From Diadema setosum (lineage: Eukaryota; Echinodermata; Echinoidea; Diadematoida; Diadematidae): a DNA stretch of 64,000 bases. This document shows positions 1 through 13,200 of this stretch, in pieces. The translations under genes and the position numbers were made by a program. The notes under the pieces were generated by a model. That model was not told the DNA's origin. It saw only the letters and a list, made by a program, of their open reading frames with translations, and did no database searches. Location of the stretch: the NCBI GenBank assembly GCA_033980235.1, contig CM067076.1, positions 36,137,709-36,201,708 on the forward strand, given 5' to 3'. Each line of letters opens with the position of its first letter. The first letter of the stretch is position 1.

Positions 1-991
1 TAAATGCATGACTAGAACTAGTACAATTCTCTTTCACCTCAGTGTCATCACTTCTGCAAAAACACATTTCACACATAAAATGCTTAAAGGAGACACAGAT
101 ACATGAGGCTAACATCAAATTACATGTAGTATGATATGAATTAATTTAATTCAAAAAATATTAATAAGCACATACATAGTTTTGTAAATATATACAATAT
201 CTACATTCCTTACATGAGACAAAATTGCACTCTGAAACACAATAATGTGTTATTGTTCTCCAAGAGATAAAAATCATGAAGCCCTTGGTTTTACAAATTG
301 AAATAACAAAATAAAGTAGCTGCATAGATCAATACTGTAATATTTCAGTCCCACAGCCTCTACTTGATGTGATGTTCACAGTTCATACTCCCCTCTTTTG
401 ACAGTGTAGTTATTGGTCCAACATAACACATAACAGACCTAACATCTTGTACAATTGTACATTGCTATCTTGGTAAAACAGTTCCTACATTTTCACTGCT
501 GACATTTGGCTGGACCAGAATCTTCTGTACCTCAGCAATACGTACACCCTCTTACAGTCCCTAGTCCCTTTTTATGTGGAACTTTGCATCAGTCTCTTAC
601 CCTTCCTGCCATCACAGTACTGCATACCTGGTACTCTATGAGCATATCAAATGTACAATTTGTATATGACCACAATTTCCCTTGTCTAGCAAGTATATTG
701 ATTTCAGCTGACAGCTTCCACAGAAGTCACATCCCGTAACACTTAGAGATAGTGTATCAGGCGAATACTCATGACTGCCTTTATAAACTTTGGTGTTTTA
801 ATCTAAAATCTGAGTGACAAACCTCAGTTTTTGTTATCAAAGCAAACAATACCCTAACACACATTTCAATGAGATTGTTGCTGTATCTTGTATCTACCTG
901 AAGGGAGAGGCTGCATAGTCTAAATTGCTTTGATGAAATCTTTAGTCCCATATATTACATTCCATGTGGTGCTAACATGATGGACTCCTGG
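1..991 (-). other. 3' UTR / downstream flank of CEP162
   Basis: AT-rich DNA without a convincing reading frame. On the minus strand ATTAAA, a common variant poly(A) signal, occurs at 797-802 and 145-150. No canonical AATAAA was found on that strand, so the transcript end is not fixed. Confidence 0.3.
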
Positions 992-1214
992 TCATAAGAA
1001 CATGGAACTCACGGACTGGCTGTCTAGAGGGAGCACCACTCCCTGTCTCTGTAGTTCCCTGAGAACCTCCAAGATTGCCTCCAGCTCCACCCGGAACCTC
1101 TGGATCTCCAAGTTCTTCCCTTCCACGAGGCTCTTGAGCTGTAAAATCTCCTGCTCCTTCTCCTCCGATGCACTGAGAGCCGCTCTCTCCACCAAGACTC
1201 TCAGATCTCTGTCT
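992..1214 (-). CDS. CEP162: CEP162 last coding exon with stop (residues 1388-1461)
   Basis: The acceptor cactcagag at 1215-1216 is required by phase. It encodes [18 protein letters not shown] and [14 protein letters not shown], the conserved C-terminus, then SQSVSSMFL and TGA at 992-994. Confidence 0.93.
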
Positions 1215-4200
1215 CTCTGAGTGTGTCTGGAGGAAGATGGAGGGCATTGGAAGTGGAATCATTGTGAGTGTGTGTGGGGAGAAGAGATCTGGGGACATTA
1301 GCTGTGTTCCTGGTCTTTGCACAAACATTCTCCTTGGGCTATTTAAAGTTATTTCGTAGCACAATATTTATGTGAAGGATAGTGCCATAGGGATGGTGCA
1401 TCATTTAACCCATTCCTTATGGGAACCTGGTATACCAGGATCCCGTGGGAGCAACTGATATACGGGAACCTGGTATACCAGGTTCCCAAAATGAAGACAA
1501 GAGTCCCCCTGCTTTTGTGGCCTAAATTCATGTTTCTTTGTGTTAAAATGCCCAGAAAAGTGGGTTTGATAAAAAGATCAGAGTTTATTCTATCAGCATT
1601 TGTTCTCCTTCTGTTTGAAAAATGTGTATTTCACAGTATTATTTACCTTTTTCCTGATTTAGTTTTCACTTGTTCTGTTGTAAACTCGTACGAACATGTA
1701 CACAGCGATCAAGGCTGAGATCAGTTAGAATTCTGTGTTCGCCGACCCCAGTCACCCCATTTTGAGTAGAACAAAAGATTCTTCTTGCACCCGATCGATA
1801 TTTCCATTGTTCACTGGCACATGTAGTTGACTGTGGAAAGGGGGATACAATGACCGCTTGACTGCCTTCACACAGGTGGATTACCAACCTGTCTGCCTCT
1901 CTGTCTACGGGCAAAAAGAGTCTCGTTTTGGGGCATTAAAGGCACTCAAAGAATTGCGGAAGGAACGGGTTAAGAGACAAACAAAAACAAAAGTCAAACT
2001 AAAGCTCTATCACAGAGCATTAATGTGGGGCTTTAAAGTTTCCACATAAACTTTTTTTTTCTCTCTTTTTTTTTTTTTTTTTTTACTTCTTTGCAGTTCT
2101 GTTTTGTTATTAGGCTCAAAACATACAATGTATGAAGTATTCTCTTACAGCTGGCATGTTCCCTTGTTACACCATATTCCCTTACAGCATGCCAATTCAA
2201 CTTCATACATTGTATGTTTTGGGCCAATTCACAAAACAGGACTACAAAGAAGAAGAAGAAAAAAAAAGAAGTTTACTGAGAAAAGAAGGTCTGAAGTTTA
2301 GGGTCTATTCAAGTGCCTAATCTTGCACCATGCTGTGCTCTGTGCAGTGAATGGGACATAAAAACAGGAAGTAAAACTCCATTACACCCACAATAAAAGG
2401 ATTATCAGATTAATCTCATGTTGCACACACTCTATAACCACATTCTATCATGACTAATACCAACTTTTAATGCAATACAGTGGACTCGCGTTATAGTGAA
2501 GTCCTCGGGACCGGCAGTTTTCTTTCATAACATGTATAACAAAATTTTGTTGTAACCAAACTGATAATCAATAAAAGACATAGAGCGGAAAATGTTGTGG
2601 TCTGAATTTTAACTTCATTGTAACCAGAATTTGTTTTAACCGTGTTAGTAATAACATGAGTGCACTGTAGCAACATCCTTTCAAAAGTTACTAGAGTTGA
2701 AAGTGGACAGCGTTTCAAGGGATTTTAAGAAATGAGATGGGGCCTGACAGACTTACCCTTTCACAATATTTCATATATAAAACTAGAAATGTCGCTATGG
2801 CGACTGGTGTATGCCTCCGCCATAATGCATGGTTCTCCTAATAGATCTATAGTACAATGTCTTGACAATGTGTGATGAAAGTTTCACACAATTGGCAAAA
2901 TATTAAAATGACAGGTTTGCCACAAATGTGCTGAATGTTCACTTTTCTAGAACTAGGTTTAATTGGATAAATGATTAAAACGTCAGAGTGCAGGTATTTG
3001 GGGGAACTGATGATTTTTACTTGACTTTTGACCCTTTTATAAGTTTATGCATTGAGTAATTTTCAAGGTATTGAGAAAAAGTATAATTTCAGTATCAAAT
3101 GGTAAAATAGTATTATCTAAACCTGGCCTTTGACATTTGACCTCACAGTTCCAAAGAGAATCACTGTTAGGTAGAACATGCATAAATATGTAAATTTCAT
3201 GATAATACCTTGAGTTACTTTTAAGATATGGAGGAAGAAGTGCAATTTAGCATTTTCACTTGACCTTTGACCCTTTGACCTTTTGGCAAGAAACTTCCCA
3301 CAGAATATATATTGGGTTATACATGCATACATCAAGTTAAAAAAAAATCCTTCAGGCATTGCATAAATATAAGGAAAGCAGTGATATTTTGAGGAGTTGA
3401 CCTTGACCTTTGACCCATGACCCCCAACTTCCCTAGATAATCACTGCCCATCGGTACATGCATATATACTAAGTTCCATGAAGATACCTTGAACCATTTG
3501 CGAGATATGGAGAAAAACATGAAATTTCAACCTTTTTTCCACAAAATATACTGTGACCTTTGACCTTTGACCCCGTGACCCTAAAATCCAAACAAAGTAT
3601 TATCCCCCCAGGATATACCCTCATACCAAGTTTGATGCAAAACCACCTCACGGTTCTTGAGATATCGACAAAAACAAAACGGGACGGACGTACGGACGGA
3701 CGTACGGACAGACGGACGACCCGAAAACATAATGCCTCCGGCCACTTCGTTGGCGGAGGCATAAAAAAATATTCTAGAAAAACTGCAAAAACTGCAATTT
3801 TACATTGATTTGATGATCCCAAATTTTAAGCATATTGTAAAAAGAATTGCTCATTAAAAAAATATAAAAATTCAGATTGACTACATTCACCAGTTTCACT
3901 TTTTTGGAGTCCTCACAATCGTGAAATCAGGGCATGCGACTTTTGTTGGTTTGTGATGCACGGTCACATAATATCACAAATTAAAAGTAAAATAATAGTA
4001 AGAGTAAATTCATTTTTCACCTGCTTTCCAGTGCAGCAATCTTGGCTTGCAGAGCCTCAAAGTGTTTCATCTCCTGTGAGGGATGAAAAGAAATAGGTTA
4101 ATAACCGCTAAATCTATACCTTCCTTTCAAACAGAGCAAATGCTCTTTGAGCAAAAGCATAGATTGCTTAACACACATAAATGTATAGTATATTTAATGT

Positions 4201-7200
4201 CCCTATATTTCAACTTTGATAGAAATACTGATACAAATATAAATTGTGGTTACACCCACCATGTAGTTTCATCATTTAGGACACAAAGAGTAGGCAAAAA
4301 GTTTCCATTTGATCTATAATGTCCACATGTTTTGAGTGGTTAGTTCTGTTTGTTTTTTGTTTTTAAGTTGTTTTTACATAGGACATGCTCATGCTGCATG
4401 TGTGGACTTAAGTATGAGTTTTTATCTTTGGAAAGGCAGAAATCTAATCAAATCAAATCAAATCATATCATATCAAATCAAATCAGGAATAGGAAGAGAC
4501 TGAGACTGACAGGAAAACAGACATGTCAACCAATAGTGAGTGTCAAACATCTATCCTATAACACAAAAAACAAAGCCAGCATCATCTCTACTATTTCTGC
4601 TTATTATAACAGCAAAATGTACATGTTTATTTTCCTGTGGAGTACATTAGAAGGTCCTGAGAAAGAATGAGGCTGAGGATATGAATGACAGTGAGAGAAT
4701 GTTTAGGAGAGAGAGGAGGTGACTTACTGGTGAGTGTGTCTCCCTGGCCTCCCGTAACTCTTCCCTCAGCTGCTCCACCCGAGTCTCCATCACCCTCTCC
4801 CTAACCCTGGAGGCTGCCAGTCGATCTGTCTCCAGACGAGACTCACTCAGCTGGTCCTGTAGCTCTCGGATCGTCGTCTGATGGGGGCGATACATTTGTA
4901 AGTATCAAGGTAATTCTTCATTACACATGTTACTCTCCCTTTACCTTGGAATCACTCATAAACAATTTGCGTAAATCTTTCACTACATAACCTATACTGC
5001 TTTGTTCACTAAACTACACCTGTGCTAGCAGGCTTCTTTAGCTAGATGGCACAATCTGAACAACATTCCAGAGAGAAGGGCTAGCAGCTCCCTCCAGTAA
5101 ATCAGTCTGTGCATATAACATGTTCTATGTGGGATAAAGGTAACATTCATACACGACAGGAGAAAATTGATGCATGTGTCATTTTGGCAAGTTAACTGGA
5201 ACAATCCCTTTACAAGAATCATAATGTATGTATATCATGCCTGTGTACATTATTCCACACATCTTTCTTTTCGTATCTCTCTCTAGTTCTCTTCCTTTAT
5301 TCCTTTTTTACGTATGTCACATGAGTATATTTAGTTAATCTATAGACTTTTGATAAAAAAAAAATCTCCATGTTTCTTATCAGAAGCTTTCTTCCTGTTC
5401 TATACTCTCTTTACTTCTTTTTAAATTCTTTTTCATTTTTCTTGTTTTTTTTTTTTTCTTGCCATCTCATTCCATGTTTCAATAAGGACAAAATATTGCC
5501 AACTCTGTTATTGGCTAGTATCATAGGAATTATGTCTCTTTCTTCATATTTCCCTGTATTTTTCCCCATCCTGCAATTTCAAGGTTAATAAATATCTCCC
5601 CCATCCTATTCTCTTTCTCTCTTAACTTCACCCACCTGCTGTGCCTGCACCTGATTGGTCAGTCTAGATATTCTCTGCTCTGTCTGTGAGGGTGCCCTCT
5701 CTGCCTGCAGTCTCTCCATCTCCATCTTGTGTCGTGACCTCAGTGAGGTCATCTCCTCGGCAACCCTCTCTCGTTCCTGTCTGGTGGCACTCTCCATCTC
5801 AGCCAGGGAGGCATTCAGTCGCACCCTCTGCTGCTCCATCTCTAGGGTGAGGTCATCCAGCTAGAAGTTGTGATGAAAAGGGAGGATTTTAGAACCATTA
5901 ACCCCCTTGAGGATGGGCTGATTTTGCTACAACACACATTTCCCATTGACACCAGCGCATGTATATTCGGGACTCTAGTCTAAGGGTTAAACACAGCTGT
6001 TTGGTGGTAAGATAGAGGTACAGGAGTCGTATGTTTGTGCAGAAAGTTTATATATTATGTAAGTTTTGTATCAAACAAAATTTACAATACAAAAGGTAGA
6101 GTTGGAACATCAGATTAATAATGCAAACTCTGTTCACCATGGCTAATTTATAACCTACTGATGTGAGTCTGTGAAGAAAAAAAAAAATTCTATCATTGAA
6201 TACAGCAGTTATCTTATAACACAAAATGCCTTCATTTTAAATGAAAATTATGCTCACTTCAAAGCAACCACTTGACCAACACTGGATAATGTCTAGTTGA
6301 TCAGGTTGATGATACATGTACTGCAGGTAGCTTATACATTGATATTTTGAAGTCTGGTACCAGAATCTTGCTACCAAGCTCTATTAAGAGGATGCGGTAT
6401 TGTGCCATACCTGGTGTTTGAGTCTCTCATTCTCCATGAGTACATCTGATATGTGGGAACCAGCAAAGTTTTCAGGAATGTAGGGTTTACTGCCTGTCAC
6501 CTTCTCACCACTCCCCTCAGATTTCCCATCCTGCTTCCTTGACTTCTTCGTCTTTCCTGCTAAGATAAACATATGTTCCAAAAATGCAGGATTGACAGCA
6601 ATGGGAACTGCTTGACAGTGGTAGACGGAAAGAAAACTGTTTTAGTCTTTATTAAAATATGTGATATAACCAACATTCTATGAAGAAAAAAGACATGCAA
6701 GGCCTTCTACACAAGAAAAACTTCAGAGACTTAAGAATAAAAGATTACTCTTTAACAGTCCTAACCTGATGTCACATTGAATGACTCATTAATATTCAAA
6801 TCACTGCAAGTCACTCAAATCTAGTTATGCTCTGACCTACTAAGACCATTCAAAGAACTCCCTTTCTGGGGTACTGTGTTCAGTATTATTATTGTGCAGT
6901 CATTGGACTGATATGATGACAGTCTCATGCTGTCAAATTACATGAGGTAACAAAAAAGGCAATACTGTAACAGTAGATATTTTCATAATATTGAAATTTT
7001 TGAGCATTTCGTGCAATTATAAACTGGCGCAAAATATAAAAGTGTGAAATTATTTTTGCTTACTGTATGTTTCTGTAGTTGATGTCTTAATTCCGCGCAA
7101 GTATAAACACAGGAAACTCATCTCACCCGGCCAAGCATGAAAAATTACTCATAAATGCAAAAAATATCCACTTTTACAGTATTTGATCATATTACATGTG

Positions 7201-10200
7201 GTCACGTTTCTTTTCTAGAGTTTGTAGGAATATCAACCTTTATTGCCCTCTCCTGTATTCCAAGCTCTAAATCTCTCCTCCATCAATTTGTCCACTGTGG
7301 ATTGCAGCAACTCCAACTCTTTATTCTTGGCTGCTAGCTCTCTGAAGATTAAAAGAAAAAGAAAATTTACACATGATATACGCCGCAAAAATGGATTACA
7401 AACAGAAAAGCACCTTTTAACTGGCTAGGCATTATGGCTTGAATTGAAAATGCTATACATTTTATGCACACTGAGATGAATAATGTTAACATCAAATACT
7501 GTAAAGGTTGTTATTTTTGCCAACGTTTAATGTTCACGAATTTTGCTAATCACAGTTGGACCATGAATTTAAGAACATGCCAAAATGTCATCATGCACTA
7601 TCAAAGGTAATAGTGGGCTTATGAAGGCTTCTGTGTCAATTTGTGTAAACAACATCTCGCGAAAATGTCCGTGGCCTCCTCATTTACGAAAATATCTATG
7701 TGCAAAAATAACAGCGTACACAGTAGCAGGCTGAATGGAAAAAAGGTGTAGATAACATAAATGGAACCAACTAGGTTGATGAAATGTAAAACTCGTGCAG
7801 TATGACGAATGTTTAGATATAGTCAGCTTGAAATGCATCTTGCGTTCCAGATATTAAGGTTTCGTTATACTCTTGGGCTGTCTTTGATGGCAAACACAGC
7901 TGAATGCACAATTACTCACAATTCATGGTGGGCTAGTTTTGCCAGAAGGCCTTTGTCCACTCCTCCTTTCTTGCTTTCTCCTTCCTTCCCTCCTCCTTCT
8001 CCTCCTCCTTCTCCTCCAGTCATCGCCGTGGAGACAGCCTTTGCCAACTTCCTCCTCAGCTCACCATTCTCCCTCTCAGCCTCCTGTAGCTGCCTCCTAC
8101 TTCTCTCCTTGACTCCCTCTAACTCCTTCTCTAAAGCTGTGAGACTGGTGTGAGGGTGATATGAGAGCTGCCTCCTGGCTCCAGACTCCTCCAGCTGTGA
8201 CTCCAGAGTACTGATGCGATCCTCGTATCTCACCTTCATCCACAAAATTATTGGATGTGAAATGGTGTGAGAGATATACTTATTTTTGAATGATAGCAAT
8301 GTCTTACAATCATATCATTATTGATATCAATATAGCAAAGACAAAAAAAAATCAATTTATCAAGTAAACACTAAAAAAAATAATTTGTGTCACAATTATG
8401 GATTCTCCAGCAATATGAGAAGCCATAAGGTTTTACTTCCTGTAATATTAATAGTTCCATTTACTTATAATGGGTAGATGCAGTGCCTTCTTTGAGGGAG
8501 AGAACGTATGGTCTGATTCAAATTATCATAATAATGACAGCCAAATAGTTTCCAGGGCAGCCTTGAAATGCTGTTTGAGAGGATATGAATGCTGGAATGA
8601 AACAAGAAATGTTCAGATTGAAAAAAAAATTGTTCATCATTGTTTTCTCACTTTTACAATAGAATGAGCAACCAGGAAAATATACTGAACCAGTATGAAG
8701 TAATGACGATAGCTAAAGTATGAAATAGCTAGATATATTGCTACGGCGACTGATATGCCTCCGCCATAATGCATGGTTCTCCTAATAGGTCTATAGTACA
8801 ATGTCTTGACAATGTGTGATGACAGTTTCACACAATTGGCAAAATATTAAAATGACAGGTTTGCCACAAATGTGCTGAATGTTCACTTTCCTAGAATTAG
8901 GTTCAATTGGATGAATGATTGGGGAACTGATGATTTTTACTTGACTTTTGACCCTTTTATAAGTTTATGCATTGAGTAATTTCCAAGGTATTGAGAAAAA
9001 GTATAATTTCAGTATCAAATGGAAAAATAGCATTATCTAAACCTGGCCTTTGACCTTTGACCTCACAGTTCCAAAGAGAATCACTGTTAGGTTGAACATG
9101 CATAAATATGTAAGTTTCATGATGATACCTTGAGTTACTTTTTGAGATATGGAGGAAAAAGTGCAATTCAACACTTTCACTTGACCTTTTGACCTTTGAC
9201 CTTTTGGCAAGAAACTTCCCACAGAATATATATCGGGTATACATGCATACATCAAGTTAAAAAAAAAAAACAACCTTCAGGCATTGCATAAATATAAGGA
9301 AAGTAGTGATATTTTGAGGAGTTGACCTTGACGTTTGACCCCCTGACCTTTGAACCATGACCCAAACTTCCCTAGATAATCACTGCCCATTGGAACAAGC
9401 ATATATACTAAGTTCCATGAAGATACCTTGAACCATTTGCGAGATATGGAGAAAAACATGAAATTTCAATTTTTTTTTTCACAAAATAACCTGTGACCTT
9501 TGACCCTGTGACCCTAAAATCCACACAAAGTATTATCCCCCAAGGATATACCCTCATACCAAGTTTGATGTAAAACCACCACACGGTTCTTGAGATATCG
9601 ACAAAAACAAAATGGGACGGACGGACGTACGGATGTACGGACGGACGTACATGTACGTACGGATGGACGGACGGATGACCCGAAAACATAATGCCTCCGG
9701 CCACTTCGTTGCGGAGGCATAAAAATCTGTTGTTCTAGACTATTGCACCCCAGGGATTCTCTCCTCTCATCCAAATGACGGGAAATATGCAATCATCGCT
9801 CTACGACATATGAAGGGAAGGCATATGATGTATAAAAAAAAGCAACAATCTGGATAAAATTTCTCATATATTGCTGAAAAAAAAAACCTCGGTAACACAA
9901 ATTAGCAAAGGATAAATCATGATAAATCTAAAAAGGGGGTGGAATTTAAAGAACATCATCTTGTTGAGGAAACAGTACATAATCAGAAATCTAACGGTCA
10001 ACTACATATACGTACCATAAAACAATGAAAATATCAAACAGGCGCGAGGTATGAATAGAGCGTGCACTGATGAGCTCACAGACTCTTTTGTTATACACAA
10101 AAGAAGGCACCTGAGGGGGTCAGCAAACACAGAAATCTACCTGAGCTCCGCCTTGATTGCTGTGCATGTCTTCATACAAATTTTATAACAAAACAGGTGC

Positions 10201-13200
10201 AGACTACATTGGAAAAGGTAAATAATACAGTTTTCCTTTGGAAAAGGAACAAATGCTGACAGAAGAAACTCTAATCTTGCTATCAAAGCCACTTTTCTGG
10301 GAAGTATAACACAAATAAACATCATCTTAGGCCATGACAATCATCACAATTTAGGCCATGAATGCAGGCACTCTTATCTCCACTTTGGGAACATGATATA
10401 CCAGGTACCCATATATCAGTCGGTGCCATGAGAAACTGGTATACCAGGTTCCCATAATGAACAGGTTAATCACGCAACATCAACCCTGGTGAGGAGGCTT
10501 GCTATCACCATACATACCTTCATGGTATTCCATCTGAGTATGTGTACCCATGACTTTTATCACTGGCTATACCTATAACTCACACACTGAATATTCAGTA
10601 TCTCTTTATGTAGATTAAGGGCAATTTATCGACGATCAGTTGCAATACCTTCATGGCATTATACTTCTGTTCCACCACCCTCAGTCCCCTACGACTCTCT
10701 TCCTCTTTTCCTTCCAGCTCTCTCTCCAGCCGTTTGACCTTATCTTCAAGGAAGGTGATTGACCTTGGTTGACCCTCCAATGACCCCTGTTGTCCCTTGG
10801 GGTCAGAGGAGGAACTCGAGGCTGCTGCATAGATGAGGGCGGGGAGGGAGTTTGGATGCCGATGCCGGATGATGTCATTCATTTCCCGAACCTGACAGTA
10901 TGACATCCAGTATCACATGCATCCATCGAAAAAGTTCAGAAAATCATCATGTGCAATTGCACTGAAATAATTTAGTGATAACTTTCTGCTGACTATGAAA
11001 TGTGATATTTTGACAGGGTGAGATCAGTGCAGGGATGTCAACCTTGTTAATGGCATTGCTGAATTCTGATGGCTGAAAAAACAAACAAAAAACATATTTT
11101 GAGTAAAAAACAGTATTCTTACTCTTCCTGCAGTTGACAAGTGCAGTAATTAAATTAGAAAGCTAGGAATTTTCCATGAAACCGGCAGTATTTTGGGCAA
11201 AACAGCACTAAATACTGCAAAAAAGTGACAGTCCGCATCTCTGTCAATGCATTACCCATACAGAATAGAGCTTCTGCTACAGATAATGAATATCATAATT
11301 CACACGTAGCACAGAAAATAAATGCAATCTTGACAAATCTCTCCATTTTGAACACGATTCAGAGAGAATTTTCTCTCTCTTGCTGGCAATAAAATTCCAA
11401 GTATCCTCAAACAGCTCATTTTGCAAGCTTACATTAACTTTAACAATTCTTCAATGATTGACTGAGTAATCAGTTTGCACACAGTATGTATCAATGTGAC
11501 AAATCACAGAAGAAAACATTCAAATGGACTATTAAATACCTGTCTTTCTAGATCCTGAATTTTCTTGGCATCTGCGGCTCTCTCCTTGGCACGTCTCTGG
11601 GCCTCACTGGTCTTGCTGTTACCCTGGGTAAATTATTGGGAAAAAGCATCATTGATTTAAAAGAAATAAAAAATGTCTCACTTATCTATCTCCCATGGCT
11701 CAGACTTCTCACAATCCTTGCAAGGACTACATCCATATGATGGAACCATGAGGTCATCAAACTACACAACACACCATGGATAGCTCTAGATATGATCATG
11801 ATTGATTGCCTTAGTGTATGTAGTAATTGTTACTAGGATTCAGAAATAACTAAGAAAAAACAACAGACCTAAAAAAGGATTACAAAATGTTGGTCAACCG
11901 TGAAACATTTTCATCAAATGTGCATTACCTCGTTGAGGACGAGTCCTGATTACACTCGGGCAGGTGTCTATGGGAAATGCATGTTGTAGCAAAACAAACC
12001 GTCCTCAACGAGTTAACGATGCATGAAGTACTTTAGAAAATATATCCAAATGCCCTCCATGTATGAATCATCCTTTGGGGCAACAAGACCCTGCAACGTC
12101 ATTGTTGTTGAAGTAGTATAAGTAGTAGTAGTAGTAGTTGTTGTTGTTGTGATTGCTGCTTTTGTTGTTGTTGTGGTTGCTGTTGTTGTAGTTGTTGTTG
12201 TTGTTGTTGTAGTAGTTGTAGTTGTAGTAGTAGTAGTAAGACACAGAATGCTCATCATCTCACCTGGGAGCCTCCCTTCTTTAGCTTCTCCTTGAGGTCA
12301 GCTATCTCTACATCCTTTTCTCTCAGTGCTGCTGAATCCCGGTCCAGGAGTTCCTGATTCTCACCATACCATCGAATCTTCTTTTGCAGGGATTCAATTT
12401 CTCTCTGGTACTTTACCTGAAGATCCTATTGGTACATGTTTTGGTATGAAAGAGAGAAGAATTAATGAGAGAATTAATAACTCTAACACAATTTACATAC
12501 ACATGGACAGGGAGCACTGTCAGATAAAATGGAAGCTACAACTCCATATTCTTAGTACAACTCTCATGGTATATTAATCTTATGAACCCATGCGCTAATC
12601 ATCAGCCTTGCCACGGCTCGCTGATTGATGTTTCTAAATCAATCAAAACAACTTTGCTTCTCAGCGTAAGTTAGTAAACCATTCTCCAGTGCACTTATAC
12701 TACAGTCCATAAAGACCATTTATTTCCTGTTCCACATTTAGTTTCTTGACTCCTGTCGACTGGCAATTAAAGCATACAGAGTGAAGTGCCATTTCTTATA
12801 CTACGAGAAGCATGAGTCAAGGGGTTAAGGGTCAAAAGACTGGACTGACCTGAAACTCTGTCTGGTGTCCATTCCTCAGCTGGTCAAGCCTCTCCTGCTG
12901 CCGAGTTTTCTCCCTGACCAAACCCTCGATGTGTTCCTCCAGCTCCTTCTGGCCCTGGGTCAGTCTCTTGACCTCTGACCTCAAGGATGCCTCCCGAACC
13001 TTTAGCAAATATCACATCCAATATCTTTCATTTGTAACACTTTCATCAAAGAGTGCAAAACTTCAATGAGTACAAAACATAGCAGCAAGAATCACAAAGA
13101 GAGCGACAAGATATACCAGCACCACACTCAACAACCTCCAGTGGCTCCCTATCTGTATTAAAGCAAGTAAAATGTAAAATACAGTGGACTCTCGTTATAA

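Noticed and set aside
506..739. 77-aa plus-strand frame near the left edge
   Set aside because: AT-rich, no splice or homology support; it lies in the 3' flank of CEP162.
2785..2830. Self-cleaving ribozyme at the left hairpin of element A
   Set aside because: CTAGAAAT plus hairpin recalls part of a hammerhead core, but the required CUGANGA/GAAA/UH arrangement could not be assembled.
2781..3780. CTAGAAA at both sides of A1 as a target duplication
   Set aside because: The same pairing is absent at A2 and A3, so it is probably coincidental.
3469..3822. Open frames with [13 protein letters not shown] peptides (also at 9408-9792, 24290-24573 and 40668-40853)
   Set aside because: They are translations of the GGAC-rich tracts and terminal hairpins of the composite elements, present in any frame, with no start context or homology.
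12013..12258. Poly-threonine reading frame on the minus strand
   Set aside because: Product of the (TTG/TAG)n trinucleotide tract; it overlaps an intron of CEP162.
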